This document shows positions 8,270 through 18,155 of a DNA stretch of 64,000 bases, one piece after another. Under the pieces are notes generated by a model. The model saw only the letters and a list, made by a program, of their open reading frames with translations, was not told the origin of the DNA and did no database searches. The position numbers and the translations under genes are program-made. The stretch lies in contig NZ_LR733844.1 in NCBI RefSeq assembly GCF_902506455.1, positions 660,415-724,414 of the forward strand, written 5' to 3'. How positions within the stretch are numbered: position 1 is the stretch's first letter; the number at the start of each line of letters is the position of its first letter. The DNA is from Sphingomonas sp. 8AM (lineage in GTDB: Bacteria > Pseudomonadota > Alphaproteobacteria > Sphingomonadales > Sphingomonadaceae).

Positions 8270-11092
8270 GTGAGCGAGACCGACAACGACAAGCCGAAAC
8301 TCGGAATGCGCCAGCCGTTGGGGCTCAAGCGCACGGTCGAGACCGGCAAGGTGAAGCAGAGCTTCAGCCACGGCCGTAGCAATACGGTGGTGGTCGAGGT
8401 GAAGCGTCGCCGCGTGCTCGGTCCGCAAGGCGGTGCGCCCGAAGCGGCGACCCCGGCACCCGAGCCGACCCCGGCGCCCGCGGCGCCGGTCGCTGCGCCG
8501 CGCGCCGCGCCGCGCCCGCCGGTCTCGAACGAGAGCGCGCAGGAGCGTCAGGCGCGTTTGCTGCGCGAGGCCGAAGACCAGCGGATGCACACGCTGGAGG
8601 AAACGCGCCGTCGCGAAGACGCCGGGCGTCAGCGCGCCGCCGAAGAAGAGCGTCGCCGCGCCGAAGAGCGCGCGCGTGCCGAAACCGAGGCGACCGTCAA
8701 GGCAGCAGAACCGACGCCTGCGCCCGCACCGACGGCGCCGGAACCGGTCGCCGCACAGCCTGCGCCCGAGCCGGCTCCGACGCCCGCCCCGGCCCCTGCG
8801 CCGGTCGAAGCGGCAACGCCGGCCCCGGCTCCTGCCGCTACGCCCGCGCCGACCCCGGCTCCCGCTCCGGCGGCGGTAACAACCCCGGCGCCGGTCGCCG
8901 CGGCGCCGAAGCCGGCTCCCGCGCCGCGTGCCGCGCCGCCCCCTGCCCCGACGCTCGGGCTGGGTCGTGATCCGTCGATGCCGGCGCCGCGTCGTTTCTC
9001 GCCGGTCGCGCGTCCCGAGATCCCCAAGCCGCAGCCCAAGCCGGCTCCGGCGCCCGCCGCCGCTTCCGCTCCTGCCGCGACGACGAATGCGTCGGCGCCC
9101 GGCAGCAGCAATGCGCCGCGCAGCCTGCCGAGTGGTCAGGCGACCCCGCGCAACAACAGCCCGGCGCGTCCGCAGCAGCGGGATCGCAAGGGTGACGAGC
9201 GCCGCGGCGGCAAGCTGACCGTCACGCGCGCGCTCAACGAGGATGGCGCACGCGCCCGCAGCCTCGCGGCGCTGAAGCGCGCCCGCGAAAAGGAGAAGCG
9301 TGGCTTCGGCGGCCCGCGCGAGCCGCAGGCCAAGCAGGTCCGCGACGTGCAGGTGCCTGAGGCGATCACGGTGCAGGAACTCGCGAACCGCATGGCGGAG
9401 CGCGGTGCCGATCTGGTCAAGACGCTGTTCAAGATGGGCATGCCCGTCACCATGACGCAGACGATCGACCAGGACACCGCCGAGCTGCTGGTGACCGAAT
9501 TCGGCCACAACATCGTCCGCGTGTCGGACTCGGACGTCGATCTGGCGATGGACACCACCGAGGACGCCGTCGAGACGCTGCAGACGCGCCCGCCGGTCGT
9601 GACGATCATGGGCCATGTCGACCACGGCAAGACCTCGCTGCTCGACGCGCTGCGCGGCACCGATGTCGTGCGCGGCGAGGCCGGTGGCATCACGCAGCAC
9701 ATCGGCGCCTATCAGGTCACGCTGAAGGACAAGTCGAAGGTCACCTTCCTCGACACCCCGGGCCACGAGGCGTTCACCGCCATGCGCGCGCGTGGTGCGG
9801 ACGTGACCGACATCGTGGTGCTGGTGGTCGCCGCCGACGACGGGCTGATGCCGCAGACGATCGAGGCGATCAACCACACCAAGGCGTCAGGCAAGCCGAT
9901 GATCGTGGCGATCAACAAGATCGACAAGCACGAGGCCAATGCCCAGCGCGTCCGCGAGCGTCTGCTCGAGCACAACATCCAGGTCGAGATGATGGGCGGC
10001 GAGACGCAGGACGTCGAAGTGTCCGCGCTCAAGAAGATCGGGCTGGACGAGCTGATCGAGAAGATCCAGCTCCAGGCCGAATTGCTCGACCTGCAGGCGA
10101 ACCCGGATCGCGCGGCCGAGGGCAGCGTGATCGAGGCCAAGCTCGACAAGGGACGTGGTCCGGTCGCGACGGTGCTGGTCACGCGCGGCACACTGAAGGT
10201 CGGTGACGTGTTCGTCGTCGGCGCGGAAAGCGGCAAGGTCCGTGCGCTGGTCGACGACAAGGGACGGCAGCTCAAGTCGGCGGGTCCGTCGATGCCGGTC
10301 GAGGTGCTCGGCCTGTCGGGCACGCCGTCGGCAGGCGACCAGTTGCAGGTCGTCGAGAACGAGCAGCGTGCGCGCGAAGTCGCCGAATATCGTCAGAGCG
10401 TGGTGCTGCAGAAGCGCACGACGTCGGCGCCGACCAGCCTCGAGAACATGTTCTCGGCGCTGCGTGCGAACGCCGCGATCGAATATCCGCTGGTCGTGAA
10501 GGCCGATACGCAGGGCACGGTCGAGGCGATCGTCGCGTCGATCAACAAGATCTCGACCGACCTGATCCGTGCGCGCGTGCTGCACGCCGGCGTCGGCGGG
10601 ATCACCGAGAGCGACGTGACGCTGGCGGGGGCCAGCGGCGCGCCGATCATCGGCTTCCACGTCCGCGCCAATGCCAAGGCACGCGAGATCGCCGAGCGGC
10701 AGAAGGTGGCGTTGAAATATTACGACGTCATCTACGACCTGATTGACGAGATCCGCGCCGGCATGGCGGGCGAGCTCGGGCCGGAGGCGTTCGAAACCGT
10801 CGTCGGTCGTGCGGAAATCCGCGAGGTCTTCTCGGCGGGCAAGCATGGTCGCGCCGCCGGTCTGCTGGTCACCGAGGGCGTCATTCGCAAGGCACTCAAG
10901 GCCCGCATCACCCGCAACGACGTCATCATCTACAATGGTGAGATCGCGTCGCTGCGCCGCTTCAAGGACGATGTGCCGGAAGTGCGTGCGGGTCTGGAGT
11001 GCGGCGTCACGTTCACGCAGAACTTCGTCGACATCAAGGCCGGGGATTATCTCGAAACCTTCGAGGTCGAGCTGCGCGAGCGCACGCTGTAA
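8270..11092 (+). CDS. infB: Translation initiation factor IF-2
   Basis: A 940-residue IF-2, the GTPase that brings initiator tRNA to the 30S subunit. The GTG start at 8270 follows the ylxR stop at once and has ACGAGGAA before it. Residues about 55-290 form a long Ala/Pro-rich, low-complexity region with a charged helical part ([20 protein letters not shown]), usual for alphaproteobacterial IF-2. The second N-terminal domain contains [20 protein letters not shown]. The G domain starts near 440 with [12 protein letters not shown], then [12 protein letters not shown] and NKIDK. Domains II-IV follow to the end. Confidence 0.98.
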   Translation: MSETDNDKPKLGMRQPLGLKRTVETGKVKQSFSHGRSNTVVVEVKRRRVLGPQGGAPEAATPAPEPTPAPAAPVAAPRAAPRPPVSNESAQERQARLLREAEDQRMHTLEETRRREDAGRQRAAEEERRRAEERARAETEATVKAAEPTPAPAPTAPEPVAAQPAPEPAPTPAPAPAPVEAATPAPAPAATPAPTPAPAPAAVTTPAPVAAAPKPAPAPRAAPPPAPTLGLGRDPSMPAPRRFSPVARPEIPKPQPKPAPAPAAASAPAATTNASAPGSSNAPRSLPSGQATPRNNSPARPQQRDRKGDERRGGKLTVTRALNEDGARARSLAALKRAREKEKRGFGGPREPQAKQVRDVQVPEAITVQELANRMAERGADLVKTLFKMGMPVTMTQTIDQDTAELLVTEFGHNIVRVSDSDVDLAMDTTEDAVETLQTRPPVVTIMGHVDHGKTSLLDALRGTDVVRGEAGGITQHIGAYQVTLKDKSKVTFLDTPGHEAFTAMRARGADVTDIVVLVVAADDGLMPQTIEAINHTKASGKPMIVAINKIDKHEANAQRVRERLLEHNIQVEMMGGETQDVEVSALKKIGLDELIEKIQLQAELLDLQANPDRAAEGSVIEAKLDKGRGPVATVLVTRGTLKVGDVFVVGAESGKVRALVDDKGRQLKSAGPSMPVEVLGLSGTPSAGDQLQVVENEQRAREVAEYRQSVVLQKRTTSAPTSLENMFSALRANAAIEYPLVVKADTQGTVEAIVASINKISTDLIRARVLHAGVGGITESDVTLAGASGAPIIGFHVRANAKAREIAERQKVALKYYDVIYDLIDEIRAGMAGELGPEAFETVVGRAEIREVFSAGKHGRAAGLLVTEGVIRKALKARITRNDVIIYNGEIASLRRFKDDVPEVRAGLECGVTFTQNFVDIKAGDYLETFEVELRERTL

Positions 11093-11095
11093 GGA

Positions 11096-11482
11096 ATGAC
11101 GACGCTCGGTACGGTCACCCCCGTCCTGCGCAGCTTCGATGCGGCGCGGACGCGGGCCTTCTATCTGGACTTCCTCGGCTTCGAACTGGTGTTTGAACAT
11201 CGGTTCGAGCCGGGGATGCCGCTCTACATGGGCGTCAAGTCCGGCGATTGTACGCTGCATCTATCGGAACATTACGGTGATGGTGCGCCGGGATCGTCGG
11301 TGCGGATCGCGTGCGATGATGTCGTGGCCTATGCCGCGACGCTGCGCGCGCGCGGATTCGACAATGCGCGTCCGGGTGAGCCGCAGCGCATGCCCTGGGG
11401 TACGCTGGAGATCGGCGTGCACGATCCGTCGCATAACCGGCTGACCTTCTTCACCCCTGTCGACGGTGACGACGATGAATGA
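11096..11482 (+). CDS. Glyoxalase/bleomycin-resistance family protein
   Basis: A 128-residue VOC-fold protein with paired beta-alpha-beta-beta-beta modules: [32 protein letters not shown], and a second half with [18 protein letters not shown] and [19 protein letters not shown]. Candidate metal ligands such as the conserved Glu near [10 protein letters not shown] are present. The family includes bleomycin-binding proteins, dioxygenases and lyases; nothing fixes the activity here. It lies 3 bases after infB and overlaps the rbfA start, so it appears to be an accessory gene inserted in the translation operon. Confidence 0.85.
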   Translation: MTTLGTVTPVLRSFDAARTRAFYLDFLGFELVFEHRFEPGMPLYMGVKSGDCTLHLSEHYGDGAPGSSVRIACDDVVAYAATLRARGFDNARPGEPQRMPWGTLEIGVHDPSHNRLTFFTPVDGDDDE

Positions 11483-11861
11483 GCAGAGCGGCGAACGCTC
11501 GGTCCGCACGCTGCGCGTCGGCGAACAGGTCCGTCACATCTTGTCGGAAGTCCTCCAGCGTGGTGACGTGCACGACGAGACGCTCGCCAGCCATATGGTG
11601 AGCATCACCGAAGTGCGGATGTCGCGCGACCTGCGCCACGCGACGGTGTTCGTTAAGCCGCTGCTCGGCAAGGACGAGGAAGCGGTGCTGAAGGCGCTGC
11701 GCACCAACACGGCCTATCTGCAACGCGAGGTCGCGACGCGCGTGAAGATGAAATATGCCGCGCGGCTGAAGTTTCTGGCCGACGAGAGCTTTGACGAGGG
11801 CAGCCATATCGATGCGCTGCTGCGCCGCCCGGAGGTGGCGCGCGATCTTGACGGGGAATGA
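11475..11861 (+). CDS. rbfA: Ribosome-binding factor A
   Basis: A 128-residue RbfA, a 30S assembly factor acting on the 16S rRNA 5' domain. Typical segments are [34 protein letters not shown] and [20 protein letters not shown]. The ATG at 11475 lies inside the end of the glyoxalase gene (overlap of 8 bases). A GTG 9 bases earlier is in frame and cannot be excluded. Neither has a strong ribosome site, so coupling with the preceding gene is likely. Confidence 0.95.
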   Translation: MNEQSGERSVRTLRVGEQVRHILSEVLQRGDVHDETLASHMVSITEVRMSRDLRHATVFVKPLLGKDEEAVLKALRTNTAYLQREVATRVKMKYAARLKFLADESFDEGSHIDALLRRPEVARDLDGE

Positions 11862-11882
11862 GGTAAGACGCATTTTACCGAC

Positions 11883-12161
11883 ATGAACGCTTTTACGAAG
11901 CTTTCCGCCAAGGGGCAGGTCGTAGTTCCGAAAGCGGTGCGTGACCGGCTCGGATGGGCCGCAGGTATTGATCTCGAACTGATCGAAACCCGGGACGGGG
12001 TGACATTGCGCCCGCGACGCTCCGGCAAGACATTGAGCCCGACCGAAGCCGTGGCAATTTTCCAGAGAGTGTATCAACACCAAGGTCCGCCTGTTTCAGT
12101 GGACGATATGACAGTTGCGGCGCGGCGCATGGCGTCGGGCGACGATCTCATCGGCGAATGA
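11883..12161 (+). CDS. AbrB/SpoVT-type antitoxin
   Basis: A 92-residue protein with the swapped-hairpin AbrB/MazE DNA-binding domain at its N-terminus (TKLSAKGQVVVPKAVRDRLG, then GVTLRPR). The C-terminal half (about 50-92) would be the toxin-binding part. Its stop overlaps the start of the PIN-domain gene by 4 bases (ATGA), the standard layout of a VapBC-type toxin-antitoxin pair. The antitoxin normally represses the pair by binding the upstream promoter, which would lie in the 21 bases after rbfA or further back. Base composition looks lower in GC than in the flanking ribosomal genes. Confidence 0.85.
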   Translation: MNAFTKLSAKGQVVVPKAVRDRLGWAAGIDLELIETRDGVTLRPRRSGKTLSPTEAVAIFQRVYQHQGPPVSVDDMTVAARRMASGDDLIGE

Positions 12162-12550
12162 AGGCCGTCGACACCAACATCCTTGTGCGATGGTTGACGC
12201 GCGATGACCCCGTACAAACGCCTGCGGCCGACCGCGTGATGGCACAACCGGTCTTCGTGGCGCACACCGTCTTTCTCGAACTCGCCTGGGTTCTTGCCGG
12301 GCGCACGTATCGCCTTGATCGCGCGCGTCTGGCTGTCGCCTTGCGAGCCCTGATCGACACGCAGACCGTGCACATTGCTGACGAAGAAGCGGTTCGCCGG
12401 GCTATCGAGCGGTTCGCAGCGGGTGGAGATATCGCCGATATGCTTCATCTGACCGCCGTTCATGGCTGTAGCGCGTTCGTCAGCTTTGAACGTGGTCTCG
12501 ACGAGCGTGCGGGTCCGCACGCGCCGGTACCCGTCGAGCAACCCGCCTGA
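12158..12550 (+). CDS. PIN-domain toxin (VapC-like ribonuclease)
   Basis: A 130-residue PIN-domain protein. Acidic residues expected to hold Mg2+ are visible: Asp5 in AVDTNILVRWL, Glu41 in FLELAWVL, and Asp91/Asp94 in GGDIADMLHLTA. The last acidic position, usually Asp in a TFD motif, reads SFE here. Such toxins cleave tRNA or rRNA when freed from their antitoxin. It overlaps the antitoxin gene by 4 bases, and its stop overlaps the tdk start by one base. Placed inside the rbfA-tdk-truB run, it looks like a later insertion. Confidence 0.85.
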   Translation: MKAVDTNILVRWLTRDDPVQTPAADRVMAQPVFVAHTVFLELAWVLAGRTYRLDRARLAVALRALIDTQTVHIADEEAVRRAIERFAAGGDIADMLHLTAVHGCSAFVSFERGLDERAGPHAPVPVEQPA

Positions 12551-13134
12551 TGGCCAAGCTCTATTTCTACTATGCCAGCATGAACGCGGGCAAATCGACC
12601 AATCTGCTGCAAGCTGACTTCAACTATCGCGAGCGCGGGATGGCGACGATGCTGTTCACCGCGGCGGTCGACAATCGCTTCGCGGCGGGGACGATCGCGT
12701 CGCGGATCGGATTGTCCGCGCCCGCGACCATGTTCGATCCGGCGACAGACATCGCAGCACTCGCCCTCACCCGTCATGCCGAAGCGCCGCTCGCGTGCGT
12801 GCTGGTCGATGAGGCGCAGTTCCTTACAGCCGCGCAGGTCGATCAACTCGCCGCGCTGGCGGATCGCGCCGGGATACCGGTGCTCGCCTATGGCCTGCGC
12901 ACCGACTTTCGCGGCGCATTGTTCGAGGGTTCGGCGCGGTTGCTGGCGCTGGCGGACTCGCTCGTCGAGATCAAATCGGTCTGCGAGTGCGGGCGCAAGG
13001 CGACGATGAATTTGCGCGTCGACGCCGAGGGTCGCCCGGTGGCGGAGGGGCGGCAGACCGAGATCGGCGGCAACGATCGCTACGTTGCTTTATGCCGCCG
13101 CCATTTCAGCGAGGCGTTGTGCGACCACGCTTGA
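12550..13134 (+). CDS. tdk: Thymidine kinase
   Basis: A 194-residue type II thymidine kinase that phosphorylates thymidine to dTMP in the salvage route. The P-loop (ASMNAGKSTN, about 9-18), the Walker B-like LVDEAQF, and the lasso region with zinc ligands (CECGRKA, and CRRHF near the end) are all seen. Length is normal for the family. Its ATG overlaps the PIN toxin stop. Its 3' end overlaps by 29 bases a possible small gene on the other strand. Confidence 0.95.
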   Translation: MAKLYFYYASMNAGKSTNLLQADFNYRERGMATMLFTAAVDNRFAAGTIASRIGLSAPATMFDPATDIAALALTRHAEAPLACVLVDEAQFLTAAQVDQLAALADRAGIPVLAYGLRTDFRGALFEGSARLLALADSLVEIKSVCECGRKATMNLRVDAEGRPVAEGRQTEIGGNDRYVALCRRHFSEALCDHA

Positions 13135-13429
13135 TGGCGACGCCTGATTGTTCACGTCGGTAGACTTGTACCAGAAGAAGATAATGGGCGCCTCGACCCT
13201 TAACATCGCCGGCTACACATTCGAAGCCGACACGTAATGCTTCACCTGCATCCATGTCATCGAGGGCGCCCCCGTTCTTCTTTTTCTTCATGAGGCTGAC
13301 GGTGATCTGCAATGCATGTGCGGCGCTGATGATCATGACTTCAACGAACATTGCCGTTTCGTACATGCTGCGCACGTGATCGCGTGGCATCCGAATTTGT
13401 TGTCGCTTCCGGTCGTGGATCCGGGACAC
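13106..13429 (-). CDS. Possible small hypothetical protein
   Basis: An open frame of up to 107 codons (GTG at 13429; ATG alternatives at 13390 and 13366), convergent with tdk. The product has a KKKKNGG basic patch and a YLLLVQVYRRE strand, with no signal peptide. Base use here is less GC-biased than in the neighbours. I recognise no family and find no good ribosome site, so the gene may not be real. Apart from this frame, the 415-base stretch between tdk and the protease gene shows nothing I can name. Confidence 0.3.
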   Translation of the reverse strand: MSRIHDRKRQQIRMPRDHVRSMYETAMFVEVMIISAAHALQITVSLMKKKKNGGALDDMDAGEALRVGFECVAGDVKGRGAHYLLLVQVYRREQSGVAIKRGRTTPR

Positions 13430-13549
13430 ATCGCCGAAAGGGCAGGCACGCGATCGCCTTGGATCGTCCTGCCACTACCAGAAGGTCCGTTGGGCGACTG
13501 ACCACCTCGCGCCTAGCCATCCCCCCGCCCTCGCCCTATCTGCGCGGGC

Positions 13550-14242
13550 ATGAACCCCAATGGCATCATCTGGTCGGCGGCGATCTGGATCATTCCCCTC
13601 GTCATCGCGATCGTCTTTCACGAGGTGGCGCATGGCCTGGCCGCGCGCGCGCTCGGCGATCCGACCGCTGAGGAGCAACGGCGGCTGTCGCTCAACCCGC
13701 TGCGTCACGTTGACCCGGTCGGCACCGTCATCCTGCCGCTGATGCTCGCGATCGCCAAGGCGCCGGTGTTCGGCTGGGCGAAGCCGGTGCCGGTCGACTC
13801 GCGCCGCCTCCCCCACCCGCGTCGCGACATGATGCTGGTCGCGCTCGCCGGGCCGGGATCGAACCTCGTGCTGGCGCTGATCGGTGCGGTGTTGCTGGGG
13901 CTGTTCACGCGCGACATCTACGGCGTCGCGCCGGGCAGTCTCACCGCGTTCGTCGCCGCCAACCTGCTCAACTTCGTGTTCATCAACGTCTTCCTCGCCA
14001 TCTTCAACCTGATCCCGCTGCCGCCGTTCGACGGGGGGCACGTCGTCGCCGGGCTGCTGCCGGAGCGGCTGGCGCAGCGCTGGGACCGGCTCGCGCGGTT
14101 CGGCTTTCCGTTGCTGATCGTGCTGCTGCTGGTTCTGCCGTCGCTGGTGCCGGGGGCGAACATCGTTCAGCGGCTTGTCCAGCCGCCCGCGCAGGCGCTC
14201 GCCGAATGGTATCTCGCGCTGGCGGGGGCGATCGGCGCGTGA
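13550..14242 (+). CDS. Site-2 protease family (M50) membrane metalloprotease
   Basis: A 230-residue polytopic membrane protein of the M50 group with no PDZ domain, closer to SpoIVFB/YwhC-type rhomboid-like zinc proteases than to RseP. HEVAH (His24, Glu25, His28) lies in the first membrane segment. The second motif, NLIPLPPFDGGH, supplies the third zinc ligand Asp. Five to six hydrophobic segments are present. Its stop overlaps the GTG start of truB (GTGA), so the two are coupled. The substrate is unknown. Confidence 0.88.
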   Translation: MNPNGIIWSAAIWIIPLVIAIVFHEVAHGLAARALGDPTAEEQRRLSLNPLRHVDPVGTVILPLMLAIAKAPVFGWAKPVPVDSRRLPHPRRDMMLVALAGPGSNLVLALIGAVLLGLFTRDIYGVAPGSLTAFVAANLLNFVFINVFLAIFNLIPLPPFDGGHVVAGLLPERLAQRWDRLARFGFPLLIVLLLVLPSLVPGANIVQRLVQPPAQALAEWYLALAGAIGA

Positions 14243-15138
14243 CGCTGCACGGATGGCTGATCCTCGACAAGCCGCTCGAACTCGGCTCGACGCAGGGCGT
14301 CTCGGCGGCGAAGCGCGCGCTGCGCACCGGCGGCTATGCCAAGGCCAAGGTCGGGCATGGCGGCACGCTCGACCCGCTGGCGACGGGCGTGCTGCCGATC
14401 GCGATCGGCGAGGCGACCAAGCTGGCGGGGCGGATGCTCGACAGCGACAAGGTCTATGATTTCACGATCCGTTTCGGCGAACAGACCGACACGCTGGATG
14501 CCGAGGGCAAGGTGATCGCGACCAGCGAGGCGCGCCCGACCGCGGCGGCACTGGCGGAGCTACTGCCGCGCTTCACCGGCCCGATCGCGCAGATGCCGCC
14601 GGTCTATTCGGCGCTCAAGGTCGACGGGCAGCGCGCCTATGATCTCGCGCGCGCCGGCGAGGAGGTGGTGCTGACCACGCGTAACGTGACGGTCCACGCG
14701 CTGACGCTCGCCACCGCGCCCGGCGACGCTCCGCTCGAAACCGCGACATTGACCGCGCATGTCTCCAAGGGCACGTACATCCGCAGCCTCGCGCGCGACA
14801 TTGCGCTGGCGCTCGCCACCGTCGGCCACGTCACCTATCTGCGCCGTACGAAGGCCGGGCCGTTCACGCTCGATCAGGCGATTACGCTGGACAAACTGGA
14901 CGAAGTCGCTAAGGCGCGCAGCCTTGAACACATTCTCCTGCCATTGAGCGCAGGGCTGGACGACATCCCGGCTCTCGCACTCACGCCCGACCAGGCAGGG
15001 GCGCTCCGTCAGGGGCGTGTACTGGCCGGGATCGCCGCCGACGACGGTCAGGCCTTTGCCATGCTGGGTGAAATGCCCGTCGCACTGGTGGAGGTGGAGC
15101 AAGGCTCCGTTCGCGTCGTCCGTGGCTTCAATCTGTAG
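14239..15138 (+). CDS. truB: tRNA pseudouridine(55) synthase TruB
   Basis: A 299-residue TruB that makes pseudouridine 55 in the T-loop of tRNAs. The catalytic Asp45 sits in [15 protein letters not shown]. Downstream motifs include [19 protein letters not shown] and [14 protein letters not shown]. The GTG at 14239, overlapping the protease stop, gives the normal N-terminus [10 protein letters not shown]. An ATG further upstream would add residues that do not belong to the family. It precedes rpsO, as in many bacteria. Confidence 0.96.
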   Translation: MTLHGWLILDKPLELGSTQGVSAAKRALRTGGYAKAKVGHGGTLDPLATGVLPIAIGEATKLAGRMLDSDKVYDFTIRFGEQTDTLDAEGKVIATSEARPTAAALAELLPRFTGPIAQMPPVYSALKVDGQRAYDLARAGEEVVLTTRNVTVHALTLATAPGDAPLETATLTAHVSKGTYIRSLARDIALALATVGHVTYLRRTKAGPFTLDQAITLDKLDEVAKARSLEHILLPLSAGLDDIPALALTPDQAGALRQGRVLAGIAADDGQAFAMLGEMPVALVEVEQGSVRVVRGFNL

Positions 15139-15158
15139 AAGATGTCGTAGGAAAACAC

Positions 15159-15428
15159 ATGACGATCACCGCTGAACGCCGCCAGGAAGTCATCAAGGAC
15201 CATGCCCGTGCAGAGGGCGATACGGGTTCGCCCGAGGTCCAGGTCGCGATCCTGACGGAGCGGATCAAGAACCTGACCGAGCATTTCAAGGGCCACGCCA
15301 AGGACAACCACTCCCGCCGCGGCCTGCTGATGATGGTCAACAAGCGGCGCTCGCTGCTCGACTATCTCCGCAAGAAGGACGGTGACCGTTACGTGGCGCT
15401 CATCGCCAAGCTCGGCCTCCGCAAGTAA
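15159..15428 (+). CDS. rpsO: 30S ribosomal protein S15
   Basis: An 89-residue S15, exactly the standard length, binding the central domain of 16S rRNA. Family segments: [22 protein letters not shown], and [23 protein letters not shown]. It lies 20 bases after truB and is followed by a clear terminator hairpin, so the long rimP operon can end here before pnp. Confidence 0.98.
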   Translation: MTITAERRQEVIKDHARAEGDTGSPEVQVAILTERIKNLTEHFKGHAKDNHSRRGLLMMVNKRRSLLDYLRKKDGDRYVALIAKLGLRK

Positions 15429-15432
15429 CATC

Positions 15433-15461
15433 AAGGGGCGGCCCGCACGGTCGCCCCTTTT
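15433..15461 (+). terminator. Rho-independent terminator after rpsO
   Basis: Five bases past the rpsO stop, AAGGGGCG pairs with CGCCCCTT around an 11-base loop and is followed directly by TTTTG. Stem strength, U-run and position fit an intrinsic terminator or attenuator between rpsO and pnp. Confidence 0.8.
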
Positions 15462-15607
15462 GTCATCCACACTTTTGTCATTCCGGTGTAAGCCGGATCC
15501 AGCATGAACGGGCGCCAGACGGCGCTCCCCGGCCCGCTGGAGCCGGAACGGAAGAGACGGCAATACGGCCATATCTTCCCGGGCCACTACCGGTCCGTAT
15601 GCAGGCC

Positions 15608-15628
15608 CCCCGCGCATCTGGTGCGGGG
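15608..15628 (+). promoter_or_regulatory. Hairpin in the pnp leader
   Basis: CCCCCGCGC and GGTGCGGGG form a short hairpin 16 bases before the pnp start codon. In enterobacteria the pnp leader hairpin is the target of RNase III and PNPase autoregulation. Whether this stem plays that role is inference from position only. Confidence 0.35.
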
Positions 15629-15643
15629 AGTGAAGGAAATCAG

Positions 15644-18013
15644 ATGTTCGATACCAAGAAGGTGGAAATCCAGTGGGGCGGCAAGACGCTGACCCTGGAG
15701 ACGGGCAAGGTCGCCCGCCAGGCCGACGGCGCGGTGATCGCGACGCTCGGCGAAACGGTGGTGCTGTGCGCCGTGACCGCCGCCAAGAACGTGAAGGAAG
15801 GGCAGGACTTCTTCCCGCTCACCGTTCACTATCAGGAGAAATTCTCCGCCAGCGGCCGCATCCCCGGTGGCTTCTTCAAGCGCGAGCGTGGCGCGACCGA
15901 GCGTGAGACTTTGGTCAGCCGCCTGATCGATCGCCCGATCCGCCCGTTGTTCCCGGAAGGCTTCTACAACGAGATCAACTGCATCGCGCAGGTGATGTCG
16001 TATGACGGCGAGAACGAGCCCGATCTGCTGGCGATGATCGCGGCCTCGGCGGCGATGACGCTGTCGGGCGTGCCGTTCATGGGCCCGATCGGCGCGGCGC
16101 GCGTCGGCTATCAGGACGGCGAGTATATCCTCAACCCGTCCGACGCGCAGGTCGTCGAGGGCGAGCTGGACCTGATGGTCGCCGCGACGCACGACGCGGT
16201 GATGATGGTCGAGTCGGAAGCCAAGGAGCTGTCCGAGGACGTGATGCTCGGCGCGGTGATGTTCGCGCACAAGGCGTCGCAGGACATCATCAACGCGATC
16301 ATCGACCTTGCCGAGCAGGCGGCGAAGGAGCCGTGGGAGCTGAAGGTCCAGGCCGACAGTGCCGCGGTGAAGACCAAGCTCAAGAAGCTGATCGGCAAGG
16401 ATCTTGAGGCGGCCTACAAGCTGACCGACAAGCAGCAGCGCCAGACCGCGATCAACGAGGCGCGTGCCAAGGCGCGCGACGGCATGGCCGATCTGAAGGA
16501 CAGCGATCCGCAGGCGTATCTCGCCAGCCTGAAGCTGGTGAAGAAGCTGGAGGCGGACATCGTCCGCACCGCGATCCTGAAGACCGGTCGCCGCATCGAC
16601 GGGCGCGACACCACCACGGTGCGTCCGATCGAGGCGGAAGTGCACTTCCTGCCGCGCGCGCATGGCTCGGCGCTGTTCACGCGTGGCGAGACGCAGACGA
16701 TCGCGACCACGACGCTGGGCACCCGCGACGCGGAGCAGATGATCGATGGCCTGAACGGTCTGTCGTACCAGCATTTCATGCTGCACTATAACTTCCCGCC
16801 CTATTCGGTCGGCGAAGTGGGCCGCTTCGGCGCGCCGGGCCGTCGCGAAGTCGGCCATGGCAAGTTGGCGTGGCGCGCGCTGCACCCGGTGCTGCCGACC
16901 AAGGAAGAGTTCCCGTACACGATCCGCGTTACCAGCGACATCACCGAGTCGAACGGCTCGTCGTCGATGGCGACGGTGTGCGGCGGCTCGCTGGCGATGA
17001 TGGATGCGGGCGTTCCGCTGAAGCGTCCGGTGTCGGGCATCGCGATGGGGCTGATCCTCGAGGGCAAGGACTTTGCGGTCTTGTCGGACATCCTCGGCGA
17101 CGAGGATCACCTCGGCGACATGGACTTCAAGGTCGCGGGCACCAGCGAGGGCATCACCGCGCTGCAGATGGACATCAAGATCTCCGGGATCACCGAGGAG
17201 ATCATGAAGGTCGCGCTGGCGCAGGCGCATGAGGGCCGCGCGCACATCCTGGCCGAAATGGCCAAGGCGCTCGACTCGACGCGCACCGAGCTGTCGGCGC
17301 ACGCGCCGCGCATCGAGACGTTCACGATCGACAAGTCGAAGATCCGTGAAGTGATCGGCACCGGCGGCAAGGTGATCCGCGAGATCGTCGCCACCACCGG
17401 CGCGAAGGTCGACATCGACGACGAGGGCGTCATCAAGGTGTCGTCGTCGGATCACGCGCAGATCGACGCCGCGATCAAGTGGATCAAGGGGCTGGTCGAA
17501 GAGGCCGAGGTCGGCAAGATCTACGACGGCAAGGTCGTCAACATCGTCGACTTCGGGGCGTTCGTGAACTTCATGGGCGGCAAGGACGGTCTCGTCCATG
17601 TCAGCGAAATGAAGAACGAGCGCGTCGAAAAACCGGGCGACGTCGTGACCGAGGGCCAGGAGGTCAAGGTCAAGGTGCTCGAGATCGATCCGCGCGGCAA
17701 GGTCCGCCTGTCGATGCGCGTCGTCGATCAGGAAACCGGTGCCGAGCTGGAAGACACCCGCCCGGCGCGCGAGCCGCGCGAGCGTAGCGATCGCGGCGGT
17801 GACCGTGGTCCGCGTCGCGATGGTGGCAGCCGTGACGGCGGTGGCCGTGGCGGCGCCGGCGGTGGTGATCGCGGCGGCGATCGCGGCGGCGATCGCGGCG
17901 GTCCGCGCCGCGAAGGTCGCGGCCCGCGTCGCGAGCGCGGCGAAGGCGGTGGCAAGGAAGAGGGCGACGCCCCGGCTTTCGCCCCGGCCTTCCTGACCAA
18001 CGATCGCGACTGA
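15644..18013 (+). CDS. pnp: Polyribonucleotide nucleotidyltransferase (PNPase)
   Basis: A 789-residue PNPase, the phosphorolytic 3'-5' exoribonuclease of the RNA degradosome. The ATG at 15644 ([12 protein letters not shown]) follows GAAGGAAAT and gives the usual N-terminus; an upstream in-frame ATG is not favoured. Two RNase PH domains (about 1-220 and 310-540; [22 protein letters not shown] and [19 protein letters not shown]), then KH (about 555-610, [14 protein letters not shown]) and S1 (about 620-690). The last ~85 residues are an Arg/Gly/Asp-rich tail with RGGD repeats, longer than in enterobacterial PNPase and probably disordered and RNA-binding. Confidence 0.97.
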   Translation: MFDTKKVEIQWGGKTLTLETGKVARQADGAVIATLGETVVLCAVTAAKNVKEGQDFFPLTVHYQEKFSASGRIPGGFFKRERGATERETLVSRLIDRPIRPLFPEGFYNEINCIAQVMSYDGENEPDLLAMIAASAAMTLSGVPFMGPIGAARVGYQDGEYILNPSDAQVVEGELDLMVAATHDAVMMVESEAKELSEDVMLGAVMFAHKASQDIINAIIDLAEQAAKEPWELKVQADSAAVKTKLKKLIGKDLEAAYKLTDKQQRQTAINEARAKARDGMADLKDSDPQAYLASLKLVKKLEADIVRTAILKTGRRIDGRDTTTVRPIEAEVHFLPRAHGSALFTRGETQTIATTTLGTRDAEQMIDGLNGLSYQHFMLHYNFPPYSVGEVGRFGAPGRREVGHGKLAWRALHPVLPTKEEFPYTIRVTSDITESNGSSSMATVCGGSLAMMDAGVPLKRPVSGIAMGLILEGKDFAVLSDILGDEDHLGDMDFKVAGTSEGITALQMDIKISGITEEIMKVALAQAHEGRAHILAEMAKALDSTRTELSAHAPRIETFTIDKSKIREVIGTGGKVIREIVATTGAKVDIDDEGVIKVSSSDHAQIDAAIKWIKGLVEEAEVGKIYDGKVVNIVDFGAFVNFMGGKDGLVHVSEMKNERVEKPGDVVTEGQEVKVKVLEIDPRGKVRLSMRVVDQETGAELEDTRPAREPRERSDRGGDRGPRRDGGSRDGGGRGGAGGGDRGGDRGGDRGGPRREGRGPRRERGEGGGKEEGDAPAFAPAFLTNDRD
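17867..17902 (+). repeat. 12-bp tandem repeat inside pnp
   Basis: Three perfect copies of GATCGCGGCGGC lie head to tail and encode Asp-Arg-Gly-Gly units in the C-terminal tail of PNPase. Being in frame, copy-number change would lengthen or shorten the RGG tail without breaking the gene. Confidence 0.85.
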
Positions 18014-18041
18014 TCCCAGGTCGCTTTGCGTGCAGCAAGCG

Positions 18042-18074
18042 AATGGCCCCGGCAGCAATGCCGGGGCCATTTTC
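18042..18074 (+). terminator. Rho-independent terminator after pnp
   Basis: AATGGCCCCGGC and GCCGGGGCCATT form a perfect 12-bp stem with a 6-base loop, followed by TTTCGTTT. It begins about 28 bases after the pnp stop and is a textbook intrinsic terminator. Confidence 0.9.
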
Positions 18075-18155
18075 GTTTGTGGTTTCGTTCATCGCCCCGG
18101 TCCTGCAGTCCTGAGCCGGGGTGTCGCTTCTCCTCCGCGGAGAAGCGAGCGCTGC

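Noticed and set aside
11883..12550. Genomic island or prophage around the toxin-antitoxin pair
   Set aside because: Only two genes are involved, with no integrase, att repeats or phage genes; flanking genes keep the usual order.
15587..18070. Very long open frame on the minus strand opposite pnp (over 800 codons)
   Set aside because: Its product is low-complexity Asp/Arg/His/Ala text mirroring pnp codon bias. GC-rich genes with biased third positions leave such antisense frames open. The same applies to the antisense frames opposite nusA, ylxR-infB, cheA, the esterase-aldolase region and paoC.
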